Numbered from the stretch's first letter, positions 7,802-15,573 are shown. The stretch: DNA of 23,487 nt from Methanoculleus sp. UBA208 (GCF_002498065.1 NZ_DAFZ01000075.1:1-23487), one strand, 5' to 3'. Numbers and translations are program-made. The notes: generated by a model not told the origin, from the sequence alone.

Positions 7802-8860
7802 ATGAAGATCGCATCGATCGTCGGCGCCCGCCCGCAGTTCATCAAATGCGCTCCCGTCTCCCGGGAACTCAGGAAAGAGCACGAGGAGGTCCTCGTCCAC
7901 ACCGGACAGCACTACGACCACGGCATGTCGGAGGTCTTCTTCGAGGAACTCCGCATCCCGAAGCCCGACTACAACCTCGGCATCGGCTCCGGGACCCACG
8001 GCCGCCAGACCGGGGCGATGCTCGGGGCGATCGAGGACGTTCTCGAAAAGGAGATGCCCGACGTCGTCCTGGTCTACGGCGACACGAACTCCACCCTCGC
8101 GGGCGCGCTTGCGGCGGCAAAACTCCATATCCCGGTCGCTCATGTCGAGGCGGGGCTCCGGAGTTTCGACCGGCGGATGCCCGAGGAGGTGAACAGGGTG
8201 CTCACCGATCACGCATCAGACCTCCTCTTCTGCCCGACGGAGACCGCCGTTGCAAACCTCGCGGCCGAAGGGGTCACGAAGGGCGTCTTCCTCGTCGGGG
8301 ACGTAATGCTTGATGCGATGAACTACAACCGTGGGATCGCGGAAGAACGCTCCCGGATCCTCGAGGACATCGGGGTCGAACCCGGGGACTACCTCGTCGT
8401 CACCGTCCACCGGCCGTCGAACACCGATAGCCCGGAGAAGATGGCCGCCATCCTCGGCGCGCTCGGGGAGGCCGATAGATCGGTCGTCTTCCCGGTTCAT
8501 CCCCGGACACGGAAGTACCTCGCAGGATACGGCCTTCTTACGAAGATGTCGGAGAACGTCCGGCTCATCGAGCCGCTCGGCTATCTCGATATGATCCGCC
8601 TGATAGGGCATGCGGAAAAGATCCTCACCGACTCGGGCGGTGTCCAGAAGGAGGCCTACATGCTCGGCGTGCCCTGCATAACCCTCCGGGAGAACACCGA
8701 ATGGGTCGAGACGGTCGAGGCGGGGTGGAACGTGCTCGTGGGGGCGGGGAGGGAGAGGATTGTCGATGCTGTTCGGCATTTTTCACCCGGAGCGCGGCAG
8801 AAAGAGATATTTGGAACTGGAAACGCCAGTGTTTTGATCGGGAAGATCCTCTCTAAGTAA
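7802..8860 (+). CDS. wecB: UDP-N-acetylglucosamine 2-epimerase, non-hydrolysing
   Basis: WecB interconverts UDP-GlcNAc and UDP-ManNAc in the cytoplasm. The 352-residue protein carries the family motifs: GARPQFIK near the N-terminus, TGQHYD (34-39), HVEAGLRS (115-122), MPEEVNR (127-133), TVHRPSN (202-208) and DSGGVQKEA (278-286). GGGAG at 7792-7796 is 5 bases from the start, and only 2 bases separate it from the wecC stop, so the two consecutive pathway enzymes are co-expressed. Length and motif order are normal for the family. Confidence 0.93.
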   Translation: MKIASIVGARPQFIKCAPVSRELRKEHEEVLVHTGQHYDHGMSEVFFEELRIPKPDYNLGIGSGTHGRQTGAMLGAIEDVLEKEMPDVVLVYGDTNSTLAGALAAAKLHIPVAHVEAGLRSFDRRMPEEVNRVLTDHASDLLFCPTETAVANLAAEGVTKGVFLVGDVMLDAMNYNRGIAEERSRILEDIGVEPGDYLVVTVHRPSNTDSPEKMAAILGALGEADRSVVFPVHPRTRKYLAGYGLLTKMSENVRLIEPLGYLDMIRLIGHAEKILTDSGGVQKEAYMLGVPCITLRENTEWVETVEAGWNVLVGAGRERIVDAVRHFSPGARQKEIFGTGNASVLIGKILSK

Positions 8861-8871
8861 AGGTTTTTGAT

Positions 8872-9888
8872 ATGCACCAGCCGCAAAAGAAGGGGCCACG
8901 GATCCTGTTTATCACAAGCAACCTTTCCTCTTTTGCCGAGGGGGACCTGCGCATGCTCAGAGAGAGCTATCCGGTAAGGGAGGTCATCGTCGGGGGCAAC
9001 CCGATCCAGAGCCTGACGCGGAGACTGTCTCTGGGGCTCACAATCCTTTCCGGGGTTCTCGGGGCCGATATGACATTCTCATGGTTTGCCCATAATCACG
9101 CGTACCTCGCGGTCATTATATCAAGGCTGCTCGGGAAGAGATCTCTGGTTGTCGTAGGCGGATATGAAGTGGCAAGAGAACCGGATATCGAGTATGGTGC
9201 GCTTCTGGTTCCGGGAATGGCTGGAAAAATCCAATATATCATAGAGAACGCGGACTGTATCCTCGCGGTCTCGGAATTCAGCAAGAGTGAGATCCTGCAG
9301 GTGGCCCGACCGCGCAGGATCGAGACGGTCTACAACGGTGTCGATACCTCGGTGTTTTCACCGGGGGGCCAGAAGGAGAACATTGTTCTCACCGTGTGTT
9401 TCATCAGCACGGCAAATATCAGGGTGAAAGGGCTCGACACCCTTATGGATGCGGCTCGACGCCTCCCGGAGACACGCTTTGTTCTCCTTGGTCAGGCCCT
9501 TGGCGACGGTCTTGAAACATTGAACAGAGATGCCCCCGATAACGTCGAATTTATCGGGCAGGTTCAACAGGAGGAACTGATCCGCTGGTATCGCCGGGCA
9601 AAGGTCTACTGCCAGCTCTCCTACCGGGAGTCGTTCGGTGTCGCGCTTGCGGAGGCGATGTCATGCGAGTGCGTCCCCGTGGTGACGGACAGGGGTGCCC
9701 TCCCGGAGGTGGTGGGAGACGCAGGATTCGTGGTGCCGTACGGGGATGCGGACGCGACGGCAACAGCGATATCGGAGGCGCTACGGTCCGACGGGGGCAG
9801 GGCGGCAAGAGCCAGGGTCGAGAAGGAGTTCTCCCTTGAGAGGAGGGTGCAAAAGATCCGGAGCGTTATCGAGGAAAAACCCGTGTGA
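8872..9888 (+). CDS. Glycosyltransferase family 4 (GT-B fold)
   Basis: This 338-residue GT-B glycosyltransferase transfers a sugar from a nucleotide donor to a lipid-linked acceptor. The C-terminal donor-binding half has the E-x7-E signature in ESFGVALAE (253-261), then AMSCECVPV. NGVD (155-158) and VKGLDTLMDA mark the domain junction. The N-terminal acceptor half is divergent, with a hydrophobic stretch near 53-66. It starts 11 bases after wecB and is probably the last gene of that operon. By eye its first half is less G+C-rich than wecB. Donor and acceptor are unknown; UDP-ManNAcA from the preceding genes is a natural guess. Confidence 0.85.
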   Translation: MHQPQKKGPRILFITSNLSSFAEGDLRMLRESYPVREVIVGGNPIQSLTRRLSLGLTILSGVLGADMTFSWFAHNHAYLAVIISRLLGKRSLVVVGGYEVAREPDIEYGALLVPGMAGKIQYIIENADCILAVSEFSKSEILQVARPRRIETVYNGVDTSVFSPGGQKENIVLTVCFISTANIRVKGLDTLMDAARRLPETRFVLLGQALGDGLETLNRDAPDNVEFIGQVQQEELIRWYRRAKVYCQLSYRESFGVALAEAMSCECVPVVTDRGALPEVVGDAGFVVPYGDADATATAISEALRSDGGRAARARVEKEFSLERRVQKIRSVIEEKPV

Positions 9889-9995
9889 TCCGGATCCTTG
9901 CGGCGCTCAGTGAAACCGTTTCCCACGACGAACGGAATCGGTTCCCCGCCTGCACGAGGTTCCGGTTTCTGCTCTCAGGGCTTGCCGGGATCGTT

Positions 9996-10973
9996 TCAGG
10001 ACGTCCTCCTGATGAGGGTGTCGACAGACTTCCGTACGTTATTATTTCCGCCCAGTACATCGTAAACAAATTTTGCAATGGGCATATCGACACCATGGTT
10101 ATTTGCCAGTTCGATTATCCCTTTAACGGATTTGGAACCCTCAAATGTTACACCGGACTCTGAATACGGAGTTTTTATTATATTCTTTCCGACCATCAGT
10201 CCCAGTGTCCGGTTACGGCTTTTATCCACGTTGGCGGTCAGGTTAAAGTCTCCAAAGCAGCAGAATTTTGTGAATATCCCTTCATCAAGAGAGACAGCCT
10301 TTAGAAACGTGCACATCTCCTTGTAGCACATGTTCAGGAAGGTGTAGTGCTCGTTGTGGTTGCCGTAAACCGAATCCCACATCCCCGTTCCAATGGCGTA
10401 TACGTTCTTCAGCACGCCGCATAACTCGACCGCCCTGATATCATCCGAAAAATCCAGGATGAATTCACCGAAGAGATCCGACATCGTTGCTCTCAGCGAC
10501 GGATCGTCAGCAGCACCTATCGTAGCACCGGCGATATGGCCGTAGGCAATCTCGTCGGCGAAGGTCGGTCCCGAGAAACAGGCTATTTTCGGGTTGCCCG
10601 TTTCATCGCGAATAATTTCGCTCATTGTTTTAAGGGACGGGTACTCCAGTCCTTTGGCTACCGTGATGAGGATCTTGCCCGTAAGTTCGTCATGGGTAGC
10701 GTTAACGATAGACCGAACCTCGCTTGAGGGCACGGCGATGATTACGGCCGCACAGTCCGCGACATCCAGTCTGTCGTTCATCAGTCTCGCACGGATATTG
10801 GGGTTCAAGCGCAGGCCCGGGAAATAACGTTTGTTACAATTGTCGGTGTTGATCGAATCGACAACCTCCTGTCTCCTCCCGAATATGATTATTTCTCCGG
10901 CTCTCCTGGAGATACTCTGTGCGACGGCGGTACCCATGCTTCCGGCGCCGATGACTCCGACGGCCGATATCAT
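9996..10973 (-). CDS. GpsA-like NAD(P)-dependent glycerol-3-phosphate dehydrogenase (divergent)
   Basis: The 325-residue protein has the fold and many motifs of bacterial GpsA: GAGSMGTAVA (9-18), VAKGLE with Lys107, SGPTFADE (134-141), ELCGVLKN with Lys189, and KSRNR (251-255). GpsA reduces dihydroxyacetone phosphate to sn-glycerol-3-phosphate. The region after KNVYAIGTGM is unusual: the normal LITRGLxEM and GLAGLGDL patterns read FLNMCYKEM and CCFGDFNL, so substrate specificity may have changed. ATG 10973 shares its A with the TGA of the cytidylyltransferase gene (TGATG), implying coupled translation. Archaea normally make sn-glycerol-1-phosphate with an unrelated enzyme, so this gene probably serves glycan decoration. 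G+C is visibly lower than in the flanks. Confidence 0.8.
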   Translation of the reverse strand: MISAVGVIGAGSMGTAVAQSISRRAGEIIIFGRRQEVVDSINTDNCNKRYFPGLRLNPNIRARLMNDRLDVADCAAVIIAVPSSEVRSIVNATHDELTGKILITVAKGLEYPSLKTMSEIIRDETGNPKIACFSGPTFADEIAYGHIAGATIGAADDPSLRATMSDLFGEFILDFSDDIRAVELCGVLKNVYAIGTGMWDSVYGNHNEHYTFLNMCYKEMCTFLKAVSLDEGIFTKFCCFGDFNLTANVDKSRNRTLGLMVGKNIIKTPYSESGVTFEGSKSVKGIIELANNHGVDMPIAKFVYDVLGGNNNVRKSVDTLIRRTS

Positions 10974-11728
10974 CAAAACCGCCTCCGTGCGCCGGCAGCT
11001 ATGCACGCGATGCTCTCGGCATACCTGAGGTCCCGGATATCGTCGATCTCTGTCCATTTCAGTCCGTTCGTGAACGAGTATGCCAGGTTCCCGCTCTCTG
11101 AAAGGGACTGGTAGATGAAATCGTAGTAATTACTTGGATCGTCCGAAACCAGGGCATTCAGCAGCCTTTTTGCTTCCCGGAGATCGCTTTTTGCGATCTT
11201 CGAGATGCCGATGAACTCTCCGGTCGCTCGCTCCACCGGGACGGTCTTTCCCATCTCTTCAATCCGGCTGTTTAATATCCTCACTTTGAATGATTCTCCG
11301 GTGAGCGGTTTCGTATTGTCGACCGAGATCGCGGTCCGGTTTATCTTCAGTAAATCATCCAGGATTGCGCGATCGTACAGCACATCGCCGTTAAAGATGA
11401 CGACATCATCATGAATGCCGGATAGCCCGATCTGGAGAGAGCAAGCCGTATTCGTCGAGAGATATGCGTCATTACGGACCAAATCGAATCGCGCGCCATA
11501 CCTCCTTCCCAGTGTTGTGCACGCTTCCCGTACCATATCCGCTTTGTATCCGACGACGATGATGATCGTATCCACACCGAACGATACCAGATCCGATACT
11601 ATTCGCTCCAGCAGAGTCCGACCGTCGATAGGAAGCAGGCATTTCGGGCCGATCTTATCGAGATCGATGTCTCTGCCCAGTCTTTGCCCGCGACCTGCTG
11701 CCAGGATTACCCCGTTCAAACGAAACAC
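10973..11728 (-). CDS. LicC-like nucleotidyltransferase (probable CTP-dependent, activating a phosphoalcohol)
   Basis: This 251-residue NTP transferase has the N-terminal LAAGRGQRLG (9-18), PKCLLPI with Lys29, and NGD (113-115). It also has MGK (159-161), GEFIGI (170-175) and a C-terminal KWTEIDDIRDLRYA (224-237). The W.EID...DL end is typical of LicC/PntC-type cytidylyltransferases, which activate phosphocholine or phosphonates, rather than of sugar-1-phosphate enzymes. Next to GpsA-like and CDP-glycerol transferase-like genes, glycerol-3-phosphate is the likely substrate, giving CDP-glycerol; this is inference, since the classical TagD enzyme is a different, smaller family. The start is GTG 11728 without a clear ribosome site. 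It overlaps the GpsA-like gene by one base. Confidence 0.75.
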   Translation of the reverse strand: MFRLNGVILAAGRGQRLGRDIDLDKIGPKCLLPIDGRTLLERIVSDLVSFGVDTIIIVVGYKADMVREACTTLGRRYGARFDLVRNDAYLSTNTACSLQIGLSGIHDDVVIFNGDVLYDRAILDDLLKINRTAISVDNTKPLTGESFKVRILNSRIEEMGKTVPVERATGEFIGISKIAKSDLREAKRLLNALVSDDPSNYYDFIYQSLSESGNLAYSFTNGLKWTEIDDIRDLRYAESIACIAAGARRRF

Positions 11729-12195
11729 CGAACCGGTTTGTCGAGGGTTACACTCCGTCCGGTTATAAGAATATTTGGCTGATGGCTGCGTGTCTCAACC
11801 TCTCGAGCAGTCGGGGATATCCCGGAACAGTCTGCAGGGCTCAGGCATACCTCGTGCAGATTGATTATATGCGGGATTTCTGCCGTGTGGACTGTATCAT
11901 GGTCCGGGATGAGTAAGGCTTTTACCCCGGCAGCATTTTTCACTCGGCAGCCGATTCGGGGAGATACGTCCAGTAGGTGTATAACCTCCGGGCCGTGCGA
12001 GCAACGACGCCTGCCCCAGGGGGGCAGGCGGAGTTCGAGAAAATTGCGCAGCAATTTTCGAACAGTGACGGCCAAAGGGCCGGAGTTTGAGAGGGCCGGA
12101 GGCCGTCGGACCGCGAACATCGTGAGCGTGAGCACCGGGGGTGTGAGCGGTGTCTCCCTGCCGGAGGATTTCGGAACGGCTTTTACCGGATCGGA
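11729..12195. other. 467-base gap without a confident gene
   Basis: The region between the cytidylyltransferase start and the CDP-glycerol transferase stop holds the palindromic repeat at 12009-12104 and an AT-richer stretch at 11760-11950. A minus-strand open frame runs from 12135 to 11716 and would overlap the cytidylyltransferase start by 13 bases, but its translation is Arg/Pro/His-rich where it crosses the repeat and matches nothing I know. Plus-strand frames are equally unconvincing. It could contain a promoter for the two downstream genes or a decayed gene. Confidence 0.4.
12009..12104. repeat. Modular palindromic repeat, copy 1
   Basis: Four small stem-loops alternate with a 10-base linker of form GGAGYTYGAG. 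Stem 1 is GCCTGCCCC/GGGGCAGGC (12009-12017 and 12021-12029), then linker GGAGTTCGAG (12030-12039). Stem 2 is AAAATTGC/GCAATTTT (12040-12047 and 12051-12058). Stem 3 is GGCC/GGCC (12070-12073 and 12078-12081), then linker GGAGTTTGAG (12082-12091). Stem 4 is GGCC/GGCC (12094-12097 and 12101-12104). Stems 1, 2 and 4 have 3-base loops. The same arrangement occurs at 23419-23487. Confidence 0.75.
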
Positions 12196-13383
12196 TTAAC
12201 GCTGCTCGATCAGTCCGCAGACTCTTTCAGATGCAAGATCATCGGCGTACCTGAACAATAACCGTCGTAGCCTGATCCTCTCCGGCTCCCACCTGTCCGG
12301 GCCGGCGGGGGTACTCGTAAGGGCTCCTATCAGTTCATCGACATTGGTCGAGATCTCCCCCGGCGCCCAGTCGCGAAACGGTTCGAGAATAAATCCCCTC
12401 AGTTTCCGATAATCCTCAATATCGGGCACGTGGAAGACGATTGGCCGGTTCAGGTGAAGGAAGTCGAAGTACACCGATGAGTAATCGGTAGCCAGGATGT
12501 CGACGGCGTTCAGGAAGTCGTAGATGGTATTACCGGATTTCTGCAGGTCATCGTTTAAGAGTATGTGGATATGCTCTCCGTTGTACGCCTGAAACGCACT
12601 CTCGTCGTGAGAGTGCAGTTTGCAGATGAACAGCAGGTTCTCATTCTCCACAAACCGGCGAAACCTCTCGCTTGTGAGGATCTCTTCGAGAATTCTGCGG
12701 CTTGCACCGGTATCGTACTCCCGGAAGGTGGGGAGGTACAGCAGGATCCTCTTCTCAACAATATCGTCCCTACCGAGAATGCGGCATAGTGCGTCTGTCC
12801 CGGTATCTCCGGGCCTGTAAAGAGCATCGCACCGGGGCTGCCCGAGGATCAGGACTCTCCCGGGATCGATCAGGAAAGTGGATGAGAAGATCACCCGCTC
12901 GAATTCCGAGGTTGTGATGAGATAGTCCACGGATTTCGCAAACCTCCGCAGCCTGTGTTCTGCGGAGAGCCGCGCAAGGGTGTTTGGATGGTCGGTATCG
13001 GCAAAGTGCCCGATCGTCTTTAGAGGGAGACCATGCCATAACTCGATGCTGACCTGGGTTCTGGACTTCCATGCGGGTGTGCCGTGAGTACTGATGATGT
13101 ACTTTGCCGTCAACGCGTGGTAGATATACTCGCGCGATCGCCGGATGACATAATTTGCATGAACGGGTGAATAGACGCACCAGACCAGCTGGTGGGTTTC
13201 ACCGAGACCTGATTCGAGCATTCTTTCGTAAACATACCTCGCATTATCTGAGAAGTCGGGTACCGAAAAGAACAGGATCTTATGCTCGTCTTTTGGCACG
13301 AGTCGGGATAGGGCTGAAAAAACAAGTGTAACGACATCGTAGATCAGCGATCGAATATCATTGGCGATGCCGTGAGAAATCAT
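12196..13383 (-). CDS. CDP-glycerol glycerophosphotransferase family protein (TagB/TagF-like)
   Basis: This 395-residue protein fits the CDP-glycerol:poly(glycerophosphate) glycerophosphotransferase family (Glyphos_transf), which adds glycerol phosphate (or ribitol phosphate in relatives) to glycans such as teichoic acids. Visible motifs are SDNARYVYE (45-53), IISTHGTPAW (96-105), WHGLPLKT with His117, and GQPRCD (181-186). Further on are YLPTFRE (216-222), KLHSHD with His257, and TDYSSVYFDFLHLNRPIVF (299-317). The two His residues align with the catalytic His sites described for TagF, and TDYSS with its phosphate-binding part. There is no signal peptide; an N-terminal amphipathic or hydrophobic stretch (about 10-28) could attach it to the membrane. 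ATG 13383 has no ribosome site, and TTAAACAA about 30 bases upstream could be a TATA box for a leaderless transcript. The acceptor is unknown. Confidence 0.87.
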   Translation of the reverse strand: MISHGIANDIRSLIYDVVTLVFSALSRLVPKDEHKILFFSVPDFSDNARYVYERMLESGLGETHQLVWCVYSPVHANYVIRRSREYIYHALTAKYIISTHGTPAWKSRTQVSIELWHGLPLKTIGHFADTDHPNTLARLSAEHRLRRFAKSVDYLITTSEFERVIFSSTFLIDPGRVLILGQPRCDALYRPGDTGTDALCRILGRDDIVEKRILLYLPTFREYDTGASRRILEEILTSERFRRFVENENLLFICKLHSHDESAFQAYNGEHIHILLNDDLQKSGNTIYDFLNAVDILATDYSSVYFDFLHLNRPIVFHVPDIEDYRKLRGFILEPFRDWAPGEISTNVDELIGALTSTPAGPDRWEPERIRLRRLLFRYADDLASERVCGLIEQR

Positions 13384-13699
13384 CGGATCGAGTAGGGTAT
13401 ACTCACATCCTACTTGTTTAAGTGAACGGTCAGGGTTGCCGATCGACCCGACGGTTCCGGATGCGATCGTGGAGGTGGTCGGCTGCCTGCCGGAGCACCT
13501 GGACGAGGCCTGAAGGACGGAGGAGGACGGGCGGAGGGCTGTTGAGGGGAGGTACGGGAGATTGAGACGTGGTTACTCGAAATATACCGGGTAGAGGACA
13601 AGCGGGATATACTATGGAATCGGATCGTTATACAGGACGAATCAAACCTCCTGAAATCATCATATCGGTAAAGATCCCACTAATCCAGTCGATATATCT
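13384..13699. other. 316-base divergent intergenic region with a possible gene remnant
   Basis: It separates two divergent genes and should hold both promoters. A GC-rich plus-strand frame ending at TGA 13511-13513 reads PIDPTVPDAIVEVVGCLPEH then LDEA. This has the residue make-up of a real protein C-terminus but no start or body, so it may be what is left of a deleted gene. The rest, 13560-13699, is AT-richer, with TATA-like strings near 13580 and 13605; I cannot assign one to the downstream glycosyltransferase. Confidence 0.3.
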
Positions 13700-14836
13700 A
13701 TGAAAATCTGCATGCTCGCGTCCACTCACGGACCAAACGACGGCCGGATATTCCAGAAAGAGGCAAAGAGCCTTGCAAAGGAGCACGAGGTTACGATCAT
13801 CGTCCCTTCGGACGGGAGCGGCAGCAGCATCGCCGACGCCATCAATATCGTCACCGTAAAGCGGCCGGATTCCATTGCTCTTCATCCCCTCACGCTTCTT
13901 CGGCTCTTCCGGGCATGCCTCGCTCAGGATGCCGACGTCTACCACTGCCATGAGCCTGACGCCCTCCTCATCGGAGTCGTGACGAAGTTCCTCAAAGGGA
14001 AACGGGTCGTCTACGATATCCACGAGCACTGGCCGAGCGAGATCCCGTACGATATCGGAATCCGGAACGGTACGCTGGTGCAGAAGGCGCTGTCCGCATT
14101 CATCTCAAGCGTGGAGATTGCGCTGGCGCGCCGGGCGGAGATTACATTTGCCGTAAGCGCGAGCGTTGCCGCGCGATTCAGGGAGAAGGGGATCGACCCA
14201 GCAATCATCTCGAACTACTCCATCGCCGACCTCGATATCCCTTATGACCCCAACCGGAGCGGCCGGAAACTCATGTTCATGGCAGGAAACCTGCAGTCGT
14301 TCCACGGGGTCGGCGAATGCATCCAGGCGGTGTCCCGGATCAGGGAACGTTATCCCGATGTATCCCTCACGCTCGTCGGAAACGTTCGGGAGACCCTTTA
14401 CGAATGTATTCACGAGTCCGACCATAACGCATTCATCACCACAACCGGATTCCTCCCCTACAGGGAGATGTACGAGAGACTGAACGAAGGCGTCGCGGGT
14501 CTTCTTGTTTTCCAGCCGACGTACTACAATATCTCCATCGGTCTGCCGAACAAGCTCTTCGACTACATGCTTCTCGGGCTCCCGGTCATCGCAAGCGACC
14601 TCCCGGAGATCCGGAATGTCGTCGACAAGGCGGATTGCGGCATTCTCGTCGACCCGGCGAGCGTGGGCGATATCGTCAATGCAATCTCCTACCTCTTCGA
14701 CCACCCTGAAGAGGCGCGGAGAATGGGGGCGAACGGAAGAAAAGCAGTTCTTGAGAGGTACAACTGGTCCGCGATGGAGGCAGACCTCCTGCAGACGTAC
14801 CGGAATCTTGATGACGCGCATGCCAGACCAACGTGA
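13700..14836 (+). CDS. Glycosyltransferase family 4
   Basis: This 378-residue GT-B enzyme begins MKICMLASTHGPNDGRIFQKEA, a common start of GT4 proteins, followed by DVYHCHEPDALL (79-90) and VVYDIHEHWP in the acceptor half. The donor half shows MAGNLQSFHG, TTGFLPYREMYE and GLPNKLFDYMLLGLPVIAS. A Phe-Asp-Tyr form replaces the first Glu of the usual E-x7-E motif, as in many PNKLFEY-type members. It probably adds a sugar to the same surface glycan. No Shine-Dalgarno site precedes ATG 13700. A small hairpin (14838-14860) follows the stop. It stands alone between the CDP-glycerol transferase (divergent) and the HAD gene. Confidence 0.86.
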   Translation: MKICMLASTHGPNDGRIFQKEAKSLAKEHEVTIIVPSDGSGSSIADAINIVTVKRPDSIALHPLTLLRLFRACLAQDADVYHCHEPDALLIGVVTKFLKGKRVVYDIHEHWPSEIPYDIGIRNGTLVQKALSAFISSVEIALARRAEITFAVSASVAARFREKGIDPAIISNYSIADLDIPYDPNRSGRKLMFMAGNLQSFHGVGECIQAVSRIRERYPDVSLTLVGNVRETLYECIHESDHNAFITTTGFLPYREMYERLNEGVAGLLVFQPTYYNISIGLPNKLFDYMLLGLPVIASDLPEIRNVVDKADCGILVDPASVGDIVNAISYLFDHPEEARRMGANGRKAVLERYNWSAMEADLLQTYRNLDDAHARPT

Positions 14837-14837
14837 T

Positions 14838-14860
14838 CGGCAGACAACGAGTTCCTGCCG
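14838..14860 (+). terminator. Possible hairpin after the glycosyltransferase
   Basis: CGGCAG (14838-14843) pairs with CTGCCG (14855-14860) across an 11-base loop, directly after the TGA at 14834-14836. There is no T-run, so a terminator role is only a suggestion. Confidence 0.25.
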
Positions 14861-14898
14861 TCAGGTACTAGTAGCCGGCAATCGATGAGATAACTATC

Positions 14899-15573
14899 AT
14901 GCTCGCCACCCTCATCCTCGACTTCGACGGCGTCGTCGTCGAATCCCTCCCCTTAAAGACTGCGGCGTTCAGAAAGATCTTCTCCTTCGCCCCCGGGCAC
15001 CTCGACGAGATCATCGCCTTCCACCTCGAAAACGGCGGGATGTCCCGGTACGACAAGTTCCGCCATATCTACGAAAACATCCTCCACGAGGAACTGACTC
15101 CCGAGCAGGAGGAGCGGCTTGCGGGCGAGTACGCCGGGCTGATCTTTGACGCCATGCTCACCGTCCCGTACGTCGAGGGCGCAGAAGAACTCCTCCGGGA
15201 CTGCTCGCAGAGACTCCCGCTCTACATCGTCTCCGCGACCCCGGAGGGCGAGATGCACGAGATCGCCCGCCGCCGGGACATTACCGGATTCTTTGTCCGG
15301 ATCTACGGCTCGCCGAAGACGAAGGCCGAGTGCATCAGGGAGATCCTCGAAGAGACCGGCGCGCTGCCGGATGAGGCGCTCTTCGTCGGCGACGCCCCGA
15401 ACGATTGGGACGCAGCCCGCGCGACTGGCGTGCGGTTCGTCGCGAGGATCCCGCCCGGCGACCCGAACCGCTTTGTCGACCGGCCGGGGGTGGAAGGGAT
15501 CGTGGAGAACCTTCATGAACTCCGGGAGTACCTACGAGGGAACATATGCTCATCCCGATCTCGTACCCCTTAA
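14899..15573 (+). CDS. HAD superfamily hydrolase (phosphatase-like)
   Basis: This 224-residue HAD phosphatase has motif I DFDGVVVES with the nucleophile Asp8 and Asp10, motif II Ser in VSATPEG (Ser112), motif III Lys in SPKTKAE, and motif IV GDAPNDWDAA (164-173). The segment between motifs I and II is a helical cap of the beta-phosphoglucomutase-like type. It should dephosphorylate or isomerise a small phosphorylated metabolite, perhaps a sugar phosphate for the glycan island, but the substrate cannot be read. Its last 28 bases overlap the start of the cyclase-family gene, so the two are probably co-translated. Confidence 0.8.
   Translation: MLATLILDFDGVVVESLPLKTAAFRKIFSFAPGHLDEIIAFHLENGGMSRYDKFRHIYENILHEELTPEQEERLAGEYAGLIFDAMLTVPYVEGAEELLRDCSQRLPLYIVSATPEGEMHEIARRRDITGFFVRIYGSPKTKAECIREILEETGALPDEALFVGDAPNDWDAARATGVRFVARIPPGDPNRFVDRPGVEGIVENLHELREYLRGNICSSRSRTP

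Noticed and set aside
9885..10163. Plus-strand 92-codon frame beginning with a GTGA overlap at the end of the glycosyltransferase
   Set aside because: Most of it is antisense to the GpsA-like gene and its translation shows no recognisable domain.
12009..12104. CRISPR array
   Set aside because: Stems vary and there are no identical repeats with regular spacers, and no cas genes are present.
11716..12135. Minus-strand 139-codon open frame overlapping the cytidylyltransferase start
   Set aside because: Half of it crosses the palindromic repeat, the composition is not protein-like and I recognise nothing in it; kept only as a note in the gap entry.
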